DNA of 64,000 nt. It comes from Cristatella mucedo. Taxonomy: Eukaryota; Bryozoa; Phylactolaemata; Cristatellidae. The first letter of the stretch is position 1; each line of letters begins with the position of its first letter. The notes beneath the pieces are model-generated. The model did not search any database, had not been told where the DNA came from, and worked only from the letters and a program-made list of their open reading frames with translations. The stretch is from positions 3,057,501-3,121,500 of the forward strand of contig WPIO01000034.1 in assembly GCA_009760855.2 (NCBI GenBank), written 5' to 3'. Shown here one piece after another: positions 34,029 through 44,221 of the stretch. Both the position numbers and the translations under genes were made by a program.

Positions 34029-34488
34029 ATGCCCTACCCCTCCCCCTGCCACATCGAGTGTGGAGGAGACAGCCTCGCAATCCAGCATGGCAGGACCGCG
34101 CTTCTCCTCCGAGGTGCGACCGGCCAGTCGTGTGCTGCTCCTCGCTGCTCCTCGGGCCAGCGACGGCTCCTCCTCTCTCTCTCCCTCCCTCTGTGCAACA
34201 GATTCTTTGTAGCGTCACTCGCTCTCGCGAACACAGTGGCTGGGCAGCACAGTGGCCGAGAAGCCGGCGGCCATTCCAGGCCGGAAATGGGCCGGCGTTC
34301 TTTGCTAGCTACCCCAGATGCCTGGCGAGCTCTATTTGGCCAGCATTACATGCCACAGCACTGACAGCACAACTAGCAGCATGCTCAAGCGCTTGGGTGC
34401 ATTAGCACCGAAATGCGTCTGGCCGGGTTACAACCGAATACCCGAGAGTGTACATGCAGAGCAGCGGCCAGTGCACAAGGACCACTCG

Positions 34489-34493
<5 letters not shown>

Positions 34494-34542
<49 letters not shown>
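34494..34542. repeat. (GT)n then (GA)n microsatellite
   Basis: Compound dinucleotide run. Confidence 0.93.
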
Positions 34543-35108
34543 CATGCAAGCATCCACCACCAATCTAACCACTGAAACCGCCAGAAGTCCGAAAGGGCTC
34601 TATAAATTACTCTAAGTACCAGTTCAGTCAGAGCTACGAAGTCCTATCGAGTCGGTATGCACGATACATTGATAGGCAACGTCAAGCCTTTGCCAAGGAC
34701 AAGCTGGCCTACCTACCTACCCGCCCAATGACACCCACAGCTAATTCATGCACTCTATGATTTGAACCTAAACAAACAAGACAGTAAAATGCTGAAACCT
34801 CGTGAGGGAATGCGGCCATGAAGCAACCAGCCCAAAGGAAGTAAATAGTGATAGGACATGCACATATCTTTACAATGATTGCCAGATTTGCGGTCAGCAA
34901 TCTTCCCAAAGACGAATTTTCTCAACCTGCAGAAGGCTGAGCACACATACAGACGCACGCAGTCACTCAGGCATGTGCAATTCCACACATAGATAATACA
35001 TAAGACCGACGTCGACATCCTTGGCACATGACTCAAGGTTTTCCGGCAGTTGTAGGCACGGTTTCGCCTGGAATTTTGGCCAGACCAGCGACCTCATAGC
35101 ATAAGAAA

Positions 35109-35196
35109 CGGCGCTCAATAAAAAGAGTGATCTTATGCCACATCAACAATCACGGCGCTCAATAGAAAGAGTGATCTTATGCCACATCAACAATCA
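35109..35196 (+). repeat. 44-bp tandem duplication
   Basis: Two copies beginning CGGCGCTCAATA and ending CATCAACAATCA, differing by about one base, so recent. Confidence 0.92.
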
Positions 35197-35989
35197 TTTC
35201 GCGGCAAGATGGTAGCCAGCAGATGTCAATTAGCTCTGCTAATGCGACCACCGGTGCCAAAGCAGCGCACCACGATCGAAAACCCCAGAATAAATTCAGA
35301 GCCATGAGACAAACGGCGCTGCCTTGATGCCTGTCTAAGCAGCGAATAGCTCGACTTCGGAGCCCCTGTTAGTGTAGGACTCCAAAGCATGCTGTAACGA
35401 ATGTAACAAAACTAAACTAAAACCATGGTCGTTTTCGATAAATTTCGGAAAAAGGACGACCAGAGGTAAGAGGTAAGCGCTTTGCACTACGACCGTCTTA
35501 AGTAGCTGAGGCGCACGCGAACCTTCCTCTTTCAGACGTGAATGCCGTCGCGGCCAGAACCCCCAAGGACCGAAAGCACAAACTATACTATACATACGTC
35601 AATGCGTGACGAATGAATTAGGTTTAGAAAACATGAAAGTATGCTATAAACCAACCAGGCATACAAAAAACGATACCGGCAGCTCGCGTTTGTTAGCATC
35701 TGTACCTCGGAGACGTTCGTTAGCGCAATAGACGGCAGAGGTGGCGACAGAAACAAAAACGTTACACTCGCTGTATCACAATTTGCCTCACCGGGCGGGT
35801 CAGCTCGGGTCACAGCTATGGGCGAGGCCTCCTTACATGGACTGGACTCCTGGTTAGGTCGGGAGCTGGCCCGTGCAGCGTAGCTATTGTTCTGCAAGAA
35901 AAGAAGTGCATAATACAGAGTTTTATAAAACAGGGTATAATACAGCTCCCGAAATCCACTATACACTAACTATAACATCAAGATTTCAG

Positions 35990-36068
35990 ATAAAGCACAT
36001 GTAACGCGCACAGCAAGAGATTGAGTTATCTGAGGGCGCTTTATCAAGTGTATTATTATTATTATTAA
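35990..36068 (+). mobile_element. LINE-A 3' tail
   Basis: AGAGATTGAGTTATCTGAGG, GCGCTTTATCAAGTG and ATTATTATTATTATT. Confidence 0.75.
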
Positions 36069-36074
36069 ATTAAG

Positions 36075-36550
36075 AGTCCCAAGCTATTTGACCCAATCGC
36101 GCGTGGGCCGATTGGCTGAGCCGATGGCCTGCGTCCGGCTCTCGCCTGTAATCTGAGGGGTTCGCCATATTGTACTCGTTGGTACTGTTCATCGTGGGCC
36201 CGAAGAAGAACCCGATGAGGGCTAGATGAGGGCTAGATGAGGAGGAAATGTACGAGTTCGACCGCATCGCGGTCGGCGTGGACCTGCATATTGACGGCGA
36301 CCGGTTCACGGAGGAGGAACCGGACTTACTGGGTACGCGCAGGCGCAGTGAGACCTTTCGGCCCCGGGACAAAGCTGCAAATGGCGCCCCCTCACCTTGC
36401 CAAAAAATTGATGCAAACCAGCTCCACCGCAGAAAAAAGGCAAATAACACGCTTCCATACATATCGAGTCTAGAAAGTTTTATTAACTGTATTAAAGGTA
36501 CAATGTCACATCGCAGCTTCAACTTACGTGAATTTTCTTGGCTTTGAACG
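36075..36550. other. GC-rich segment with unassigned open frames
   Basis: Between 36090 and 36400 the DNA is CpG-rich. A + frame from 36248 reads MYEFDRIAVGVDLHIDGDRF and onward; a - strand frame overlaps it. A 13-bp GATGAGGGCTAGA unit is duplicated at about 36216-36241. It could be a promoter/first exon of an unseen gene. No family recognised. Confidence 0.3.
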
Positions 36551-36844
36551 TGTCAAAATGGTCTATTACGGCTTGAAAGTCAACATTATCTAGTGTTTCT
36601 TCCCCTATGCTTAACAAGGCCAAATCAGAGAGTTGATATTACCTCATTGATGCTCTCAGATAAGAGGGGATTATCTTCAGCTTGCTTCTAGGAACCTTCG
36701 CAACTGGCAACCGATACAGCTATGGTAAGAAGAACTTGTAAGGCTACTCTCAAACTAGGAAACACATCTTCTCCATAACTGATAATGAAAAACAAGAGTT
36801 CTAGTGGTGTCTTTAGAGCAGAGTCGTGACGTGTGGCAAGAAGA

Positions 36845-36947
36845 TGTTGTGTGAGCCTGCTGTTCTCGGCCACTCGCCCGCTCGTGTCTTTGTGTCTCCG
36901 TGAGACTCCACTAGCGCTGCTGCAGCCGGAGACACAGTAACGTAACA
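36845..36947 (+). mobile_element. LTR fragment (TGTTGTGTGAGCC family)
   Basis: Begins TGTTGTGTGAGCCTGCTG and ends GCAGCCGGAGACACAGTAAC + GTAACA; about 175 bp is missing from the middle compared with the copy at 41507. Confidence 0.75.
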
Positions 36948-37044
36948 AAGCATATTAGAGTTACATATTTCGTTGAAAAGTTCTGCTCTATCAACGTTTG
37001 AACCATCGAAGCCTCCGTGATCTAGACATTGCTGGCGGAGTTGT

Positions 37045-37620
37045 GTTGTATAACAGGGGCTCCGGCGGCGGCTGTTCTAGTGGGAGTGTTACGGAGACAC
37101 AGCGGGCGAACGGGGAGTGGTGAACGAGACTTTCTTTTATTACTCTCAACGCGTACATATATGAGAGCTCGATCAAACGCAGCAGATGACGCGAAATATA
37201 ACATGCATTAGTGGCCTGACGCTTCGCTGGGATGTCGATGGCTTAACTATTGGCCACAGGTGAGGCATGTACGTCAGTGTCAGGACGCTTCGCTAATTAC
37301 AATGGCAGAAGCCGCAGGCGCACACAAATGGTTTGAGCTGGTCAAGTGCCTTCAAAAGCTTCTCAACTTCCATCAAGAAACCAAATTTGGCATTGCTGTG
37401 TGCGCCTGCCGCTTCTGCCTCTGTAATTAGCGAAGAACCCGGTCACTAATATACGCATCGCCTGCGGCCAGCAGTTAAGCCATGGACGCAGCGAAAGCGT
37501 CAGTCGATTGATGTACGTTATATTTCCGACGTAGCAGTTGTGATTCATTAAGTTCTCATATATGTACGCGTTGAGAGAAAAAAGATGGAGTCTCGTTCAT
37601 TGTTCGCGTCCACACACCAA
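37045..37620. mobile_element. Two LTR copies head to head forming a palindrome
   Basis: Left copy antisense (37045-37280), with complements of GTTTGATCGAGCTCTCATAT and of ACGCGTTGAGAG. Right copy sense (about 37400-37620), with ATATATGTACGCGTTGAGAG. Between them 37282-37325 and 37393-37437 pair closely (GCTAATTACAATGGCAGAAG against its complement in the right arm). Confidence 0.7.
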
Positions 37621-37684
37621 GATCTATGAGCCGGGAAAACCTAGTTGTAATTTTTTGTCGGAGATAGTCTACATGCTTCAAAAA

Positions 37685-37805
37685 AATTAAAATAATTCAT
37701 TTATATAGCTCACCAAGAGAACTTAATCTCTATACAGGCGCTTCACATATGCCTCCGGGATCGAGCCCACGACCTCAGCCAGACCTTGGTTGGGCAAGCA
37801 CTTTA
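37685..37805 (-). mobile_element. SINE-2 copy with clear LINE-A 3' end
   Basis: Antisense. Its 3' part, read on +, is AATAATTCATTTATATAGCT, CACCAAGAGAACTTAATCTC, TATACAGGCGCTTCACATAT, nearly identical to the LINE-A terminus; then the B box complement GGGATCGAGCCCACGACC. Confidence 0.82.
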
Positions 37806-38129
37806 ACAGCTGGACAAAACCAGCTTCCTTCATTATTCTTGAATTATTTCCTCTGTCGAGAGACCAAAATCGTCAGAGAGTTTTCCAGGCATCTGTGTCC
37901 TTTGGTGGATTCTCCGTTCAGCTGAAACTCCCACAATTCTCTTCTTATTTTGGCACCTAGTAGTGATTCTTGGCACAGTGTTCTCGAAGTCTTGAGAACT
38001 TAATTTCAAGAGAGTGGAGGTGACAAGAGGCGTCTTTGAAGTTCATCTTTAAATCCTGCAGTCTTTTTTGAACGCTGCCAATCTTCCTAAAGATGCTGTA
38101 CTGTTGTCTACTGCTTCTGCCTTTGTAAT

Positions 38130-38407
38130 TAGCCTAGCACAGCGCCTGGTCACTAATGTATGCATCACCTGCTGCCAATTGACACAGCCCAGCCTACGCC
38201 TCATCAACTTCAAGTGGTTCAGCCATTGACGCAACGTCAAGCCACTAATGTACGTTATATTTCCAATGTAGATGCATTGATTCAGGGAGCTCTCATGTAT
38301 GTGTGCGTTGAGAGAAAGGAAGATATAGATTCTCGTTTATCGCTCACATTCGCGCTGTGTCTCCGTGAGACTCCCACTGCCGCAGCCGGAGCCACTATAA
38401 TGAAACA
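38130..38407 (+). mobile_element. LTR copy, diverged
   Basis: Contains TGTGTGCGTTGAGAGAAAGG, TCTCCGTGAGACTCCCACTG and ends CAGCCGGAGCCACTATAATG + AAACA. Same family as 36845 and 41507. Confidence 0.7.
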
Positions 38408-38415
38408 GTATCGAA

Positions 38416-38958
38416 ATGGCAGCAGAGCCTAAACAGTTGAAGTTCAAAGTAGAATTTAGGAGACTGTCAGCTTTACTTCTTGTTTCAAGTGTTCCACTTG
38501 TGTTCTCAGACAGTTGCTCTAAAAGACCTACGATGCCATTCAGTCCATCATTGATAGCTTACGCTGCCTACATGCTTGCACTTCGCCTTATTGCAGAGTC
38601 CCGTTTGATAATGGTGGCTAAGACTTTCTTCTGTTCTCTCACCTCAGAGTTGATCTTTAATAGAATAAGTAGGTGCTTTTATTCGAGATGTAGCTCACAT
38701 CTTCAACAGCTCGTGATCGTGCGAGCAGGTCAGACCCCGTTTCAACAATATTGGAAGCAAGAGCGGAGGCGATGTAGTGAGCGATCGCGTGCGGGGCTGG
38801 TGGAATTGAGAGCGAGACGATGTATGCGCCTCGAGGTTGATTGTAGCTTGATAGCTGCAGTCCTCTCCTTTGATTCTAATTCTTTTCGCATGATCAGACT
38901 CAGGTTGAGTGAGGCTTTTACAATATGTCACTTCTGTTACTGCTTACAGGACCTCTAG
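38416..38958 (+). other. Open frame of 180 codons just after an LTR end
   Basis: Starts MAAEPKQLKFKVEFRRLSAL nine bases after the LTR terminus. Basic and hydrophobic stretches, no recognised motif. It may be chance or eroded internal element sequence. Confidence 0.2.
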
Positions 38959-41506
38959 CTCGACGCTCTGTATTAATAAAGCATCTACTGTTCTCAATTG
39001 TATAGTCAGTTACAAGCATGTAACTTAGAGTCTTTGATCATTTGTCTTAGCAGCACAAGTTTTTTCTGGCAGTGGGGTTGCTGAGCGGCTGAGGATCTGA
39101 GAGACGAGACCAACGACATGATAAAATGGCTACAATTACTGCATTTGCGAGATAGTAAAATCTTGCATACAAAATCTTATGCAACACAGAATTCAACCGC
39201 GAATAGATGCCGGGTCGAAGGCACTGTCAAGCAAGCAGAAATATGAGCAGACGAGGATGTAATTGTGAAACATTGTTGATTATTTAAAAAAATCTAGTAT
39301 GGCTATCCAAGGACCCAAGTTTGGGCTTGGGAAGTTATCTCCTTGAAACGTGGAATCTATCCCCTCAGATTTAAAAATGATTCGTATAACGAAAACCAGT
39401 GAAAGGATCGCCGTCTCACCATGTCAACATAAACCATCTTTTGACATATCAATTGCTGCGACATCGACTGTCTAACGTCCGTAGATAGTCCAGGTAAAAG
39501 TCTATGGCTGACTTCCAAAAATAACAATCTAGAAAACTCAACAGATTAAATACTATAAACTAAAAAAGTGTAACAACCCGCGCAAAAGACGCCAGATACT
39601 TAGCTAACCAGAGGATCAAGCTAGAAAATGAAAGAAATACAATGATTAGATGCATCGACGACTCGTGATTGCCGAGTGTTATTAAGTTCAAGGGCGTTCG
39701 GCGACATGTATACCAATACTTGTCCAACTAAACTCAGAAATAAACTATTTCGGTGTTTGAAAGTCAGAGAAGAACTCGCACTTCAAGTTTCACGTTGTTC
39801 CGTTGGTTATTGGCCGAGTTATGAAATCGTCCAAGGCAGGAAACTACAATGTAAACGAAGCAGCTTGAGTTGTCACAAGCATGTACGTCAACGAGCTGCG
39901 AGCATGTACTTTGATTTTCTAACTTTAAATAAGTTAGCAAAAAGTCGCAAGTGATGCAGAGATCTGTAAATTTGTTAGCTGTAGCTAGAATGCTTCCACT
40001 GTATTTCCGATTTAGACATTGTTCGTATATTCATTTTTAAAGATTTCCAATCATGACTCCGCCGTCAAAACGTCATCAGATTCCATTTCTAACATGCTTG
40101 TATTTCTAAAGGCCGCTTAAAAATAAATTGACCCATTTCTCGCAATTCGCATTATCTTTGCCTTTCACCCAAATTTTGTTGATAATTTAGCTTCACTTAT
40201 CGTGGGTTCAAAAAATTCATGGAAGTAAACAATGTTCACTTGGTGAGCCATCTTTATTCAAGAGTTGTGGCAGCGAATGATAGGCACAGCACGAGGCAGA
40301 AACCTTGCTATCTTCCGCTAAAAGTGTTTTGCAATCATCTACAGAATATAATAAAAGTATAGCAGTTTACGAGAATCAAAATTATAAAAGTGCCATTGGC
40401 CAGCTATTTGTTGCAGTATGCTCAAGTTTTGCTGTGGCAAAATCTCAGTCCCGGATACAAACTTCACTTCTACTTTTGAATCGACGCTCTGAACCACCGA
40501 GGGCGTAGGTAAAGTGACAATAGCCGGTTCTGTAACTTTTTCACACGGATAATATCCCGCGGATATTTCTGTGTGCTGAACAGCTGGATCGGACGTGGCT
40601 GATTGGTTGCCGGGCCTCCACTGTGGGCTTAGGCACAGCATCATTCGGTCCCGGAAGATTTTTTCGGTGCTTAAAAAGGTGACATTTCATGGAAATTGAA
40701 AACTTGATCATTTCATCAGCGTGAAAATGGAAATTTCATTGACATCAGCCCGATAAAGCCAAGCCGTCTTTTGATTGTTGGCGTGTCCGGCGATTGGTCG
40801 CTTATGTCAGCTATGGCATAGTATTGAAATTTACCGCCATTCTCAGCTTGAATGAACACTGTCGCCAGAGAACCATTAGCGGGCTTGCCGGGCCATTTCC
40901 ACAATAAGCGCTGGGTTGGGCAATTTCGGTCTCGATTCCACATGACAGAAATGGTATTCCGGCTTTACAGACCAAACTTCATAGCGTGCTGCACGGCCGT
41001 TCTCACGATATGGCCTCCAATGGCCCGGGCCAGCCAGCCTCCCTTCAAATGGCAATTTCCAAGCAGCTGCCATTTCCACAATGCACCCTGCCGTTTTGAT
41101 TCCTCAGTAAAAAAAAAAAGAACTAAAAAAGGCTCCAGGTTTACCAATTAAATTGATATTGTGAATGTGCATTCTCATGTACCGGCATCCACTGGCCTGG
41201 ACCAGCCATCCTCCATAAGTATTCAAATCGCGATACTATTTTAATACCAATAATATTTTCAGACTTGTGGGTATTTTCCTTGAAGTAGCATCAGTGAGCA
41301 CAGTAGCATATGCCAGGTGCTGTGCTGCCAAGAAGACTCGTCGAGAAACGTCATACAAATGTTGATTCAGTGAGTAAACACTCACGAAGGTGGACCAAAA
41401 AAGGCACAAGTAGCAAAACTTAGTCCTATCACTATACAAAGCGAAAATTACTGGCTGGATCAGCGATCTTGCATACTAAGTTTGTAATCATTTGTTTTTG
41501 CTTGAG
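38959..41506. other. Intergenic, AT-richer, with an odd repeat-like patch
   Basis: Mostly featureless. At 40870-41230 short related phrases recur (GGCCCGGGCCAGCCAGCCTC at about 41025 and GGCCTGGACCAGCCATCCTC at about 41193; GGCCATTTCCACAAT and CTGCCATTTCCACAATG), suggesting an old repeat. The - strand frame 40943-40716 (MWNRDRNCPTQRLLWKWPGK...) is unassigned. Confidence 0.3.
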
Positions 41507-41785
41507 TGTTGTGTGAGCCTGTTGCTTCTCGGCCACTAATGTATGCCTCACCTGCAGCAGGTGGTTGAGTAATTGACTCAGTGCAGCCTTTGATGTAAAC
41601 ATGTGGCACACCACAGTGGCTCACCACAGATGCACTCACTTATCTGTGGTGAGTCAACCCCCAGCTCGTATATGTACCCGCTGAGAGAATAAAGATCGAG
41701 TCTCGTTCACCGCTCACGTTCGCCCGCTCGTGTCTCCGTGAGACTCAGCTAGCGCTGCTGCAGCCGGAGACACAGTAACGTAACA
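41507..41785 (+). mobile_element. LTR, near-complete copy (279 bp)
   Basis: TGTTGTGTGAGCC...GTAACGTAACA, with TG...CA ends. AATAAA at 41688-41693 sits inside, as expected of an LTR poly(A) signal. It contains a 10-bp inverted pair, CTCACCACAG / CTGTGGTGAG. Followed directly by gypsy-like pol debris. Confidence 0.8.
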
Positions 41786-41799
41786 TGAGTTCTTCGAGT

Positions 41800-42335
41800 T
41801 CTAATTAGCAGCTTTATCCGGTTAACGAGCCTGTAGTTACGTTTAATGAAGTAGTCGCTCGTTGCAGGTCGGCGTGCCGCATGACATGTTCTATTCAGGG
41901 CATCGCAATAGAGCTGGACTGCCTCGTATCAGAGATCGTACCGGGGTATGATATGCTCTTTGGCATTGATGCCGTGGGCAGCTAGGAGGCGTGGTGATAG
42001 GCACTGACGGCAGTGTAGTAACCTTCAATGGCCGGGGCAATGCAATGGGGGCACTGTCGAGCTACGTCAGTGTTTCCGACAGAGACTTTTCGGCAGTGTT
42101 CCATGACGGAAAATGGGTCGTAAAGCGGCGTTGGCCCGACGGCGTGACTTCTCCCACCTCGGTAAGCCGTGTCGAAGCTTACAGCGTGCCCGCCGACTTG
42201 CAGGCCGACTACACTAAGGAGATCAAATAGTGGATCTAGCTCGGCTGGCTGAAGCCTTACGAAGGGGAGTGTGCAGGCCCCGTGCAACTAATAGCAGTGT
42301 TCCAGAGAAATAAAGACAAAGTGCGGTTTTAGACT
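41800..42335 (+). pseudogene. Ty3/gypsy-like protease-RT fragment, broken
   Basis: Sense pieces of pol. Protease-like end: GIAIELDCLVSEIVPGYDML then FGIDAVG, with a stop. The frame 41991-42230 gives GVVIGTDGSVVTF, and then the start of the reverse transcriptase region: SVPADLQADYTKEIK, stop, LGWLKPYEG, LIAVFQRNKDKVR. Gypsy elements have I-x-x-W-x-x-x-GW-x-x-P followed by KVRPV-x-DYRELN; the sequence breaks off just before that. Stops at 41983 and 42228 region. Non-functional. Confidence 0.72.
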
Positions 42336-42337
42336 TT

Positions 42338-42379
42338 TAATTCGCGCTCAAATTAAGCCAAGGCCAGCAAGCCGCTACA
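42338..42379 (+). mobile_element. LTR terminus, same family as the 46401 insertion
   Basis: TTCGCGCTCAAATTAAGCCA and AGGCCAGCAAGCCGCTACA match the right end of the 1.1-kb element at 46401-47506 (TTCGCGCTAAAATTCAGCCA / CAGCAGGGCGCTACA). Confidence 0.7.
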
Positions 42380-42399
42380 GACACACTGTTTACATAAAA

Positions 42400-42703
42400 A
42401 TGACCGGGTTAGAGTTGCAGGAATGGAATGAATTTAAGTCTTTGGTAGAGAATTTTCTTGGCAATCACAAGCCTGCGGACTACGTGCGAATCGCTGAGAA
42501 CATGACTCAACACTATGCGGTACTTTGCAGCAAATGAGTGTTAACATACATTTTCTAAACTCTTATCTTGACTATTGCCCATCAAATTTAGGAGCATTCA
42601 GCCACGAACAAGGTGAGATATTCTATTAGGACATATATGAAATGGTGCGTAGATATAAAAGCCGATGGAATGTTAACATGAAGGTCGACAACTGTTTGTA
42701 ATA
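42400..42703 (+). pseudogene. Relic of a repeat-family protein (EWNEFKSLVENFLGNHK)
   Basis: MTGLELQEWNEFKSLVENFL, then GNHKPADYVRIAENM, then after frame breaks HFLNSYLDYCPSNLGAFSH and EQGEIFY, DIYEMVRRYKSRWNVNM. From memory, a family of uncharacterised proteins common in arthropods and some other invertebrates shows the pattern FLGN...HFLHSHLDFFPENLG...EQGERFHQDI...RRYQG. This assignment needs a search. Clearly broken here. Confidence 0.55.
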
Positions 42704-42795
42704 ATAATAACACATTTGGTATAGCACTCTCGGAAAACTAAATCTCTTTCTAGGCACTTTATATTTGCTGCAAAGGAAGCACGATCATTAAATGG
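42704..42795 (-). mobile_element. LINE-A 3' tail fragment
   Basis: AATAATAATAACACATTTGG, then AAATCTCTTTCTAGGCACTT and TATATTTGCTGCAAAGGAAG. Confidence 0.7.
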
Positions 42796-44044
42796 TTACA
42801 TGCTACACTAAAGGAGACGCAAGCGCGAACAAACGTGTTAGTTGGTCATTCGGCTTCGGCAGTCCCGCAGTAGTACCGACTCCATTCCAACAGTGCGACC
42901 GTACGCCGTAAAAGATCCGGCTATCTGAGTAACTGCTTGGCAAGTCGGAGTCGACGTCAACCACAGTCGAGAGCTTCTTCCGCCGAATTACTCCAACTCT
43001 ACGGGGGTCACGAATGTAGTTTTGATTCGCACAGCACAGAGCCAGCCAATGACCACCACCAACAGTTTCATACAACCCACGGAGCCGAAGAGTGAACGGC
43101 TCCCTTCGACCCCTATTCCCACTCGACTCCCTCTCCCAGGTTGGTGTTACCTCCTCCCCACTCTCTCCCAACCACAACTCATCCCGTGAGTTGGTGGGAG
43201 GACCTGTGGATAAACCACAGCCGTCAGACCACAGCTGACCACCGGCCTGTCCCTAGGCCACAGCCACCAGCTGTTTTACCCTGCCGTGGTTTAGGGCACT
43301 TACGGGTGTGCCTGCACTAGCAGTGTGCCGGCGAACCCAGTGTCTACGATCGAATCATGCATACATAGAAACACAAACCACAACGAACAAGCTACACGGA
43401 GAACGCGGAATATACAATTCATCACAACGAGCGTGCTATCCAGCTCGGCTCGGGCCTTGGGCACTCATTGTCTTGCGTGCGTGGCCGCATCGCCGGAGCA
43501 CGCCTGCAACCATCCAGGTGTATAAGTCGGCGAGACAGGGAGCCTCCAACACCACGACCTACTTGGCCAACTTCTCCTACCCAAGAGCCCCGGCGACCTC
43601 TCGTCACCACACATCCAGCCATGCCATGGGTCAGGCCCCGGCCTAACCAGCGACCCTTACCACATTACAGCCATCCTGTCCCAGCCACCTAGCCTAGGTA
43701 GAAGTACATGAGCCATAGCAAGGCAGTGTCAGTGATGTTGGAGCCTGAAACACACAATCAAGCTGCTGAGCATTGCAGAAAGTCGAATAAGGAGCAGTTT
43801 AAAATAATTTGACGAATTGAAAGAAGACTTCTGTTTAATTTGCAAATAACCTAAACGATATTGTTATTAAACCGCTGAAAAGACTTTGCGTATTGCATAT
43901 GAAAGCATTGCACAATAAGATACAAATTGTTCAAAATCCTCACGTGCTGGATTAAAACTAGTTACATATTCTGAAAGAGCATCCTAAAATTGACTTGAAT
44001 CGCCTATTACATTGAAAACAACTGACATGAGTTTTTATTTGGCA
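42796..44044. other. Unclassified stretch
   Basis: GC-rich 42850-43690 with a 124-codon - strand frame (43177-42803) and overlapping + frames. No motif recognised. It could be internal or LTR sequence of an unknown element. Confidence 0.3.
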
Positions 44045-44215
44045 ACTCATTGAGCCGTAATGGCACAGTAGGTAAGGCGGTTGCTTTTCACGACCTCGGT
44101 CCCAAGGTCGTGATTTCGAATACTGCTGTGAGCGATCCATAATTGCCACTGCAAGCTCTGGTGATAGCCGTAGAGGCTCTTCTGTCCTTATAAAAATAAG
44201 GCTGTTAAATCAACT
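44045..44215 (+). mobile_element. SINE-1, full-length sense copy
   Basis: A box region GTAATGGCACAGTAGGTAAG, B box region GGTCGTGATTTCGAATACTG (degenerate), then GCGATCCATAATTGCCACTG, GTGATAGCCGTAGAGGCTCT and the GGCTGTTAAATCA end. It is followed at once by AATAATAATAA and LINE-A. Confidence 0.82.
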
Positions 44216-44221
44216 AGTATA

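Larger units (their letters stand above)
34029..35989. other. Intergenic stretch with small repeats
   Basis: GC-rich 34030-34420 with no recognised gene. (GT)n at 34494-34528 followed by (GA)n. A 44-bp tandem duplication is listed separately. Otherwise nothing identified. Confidence 0.45.
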
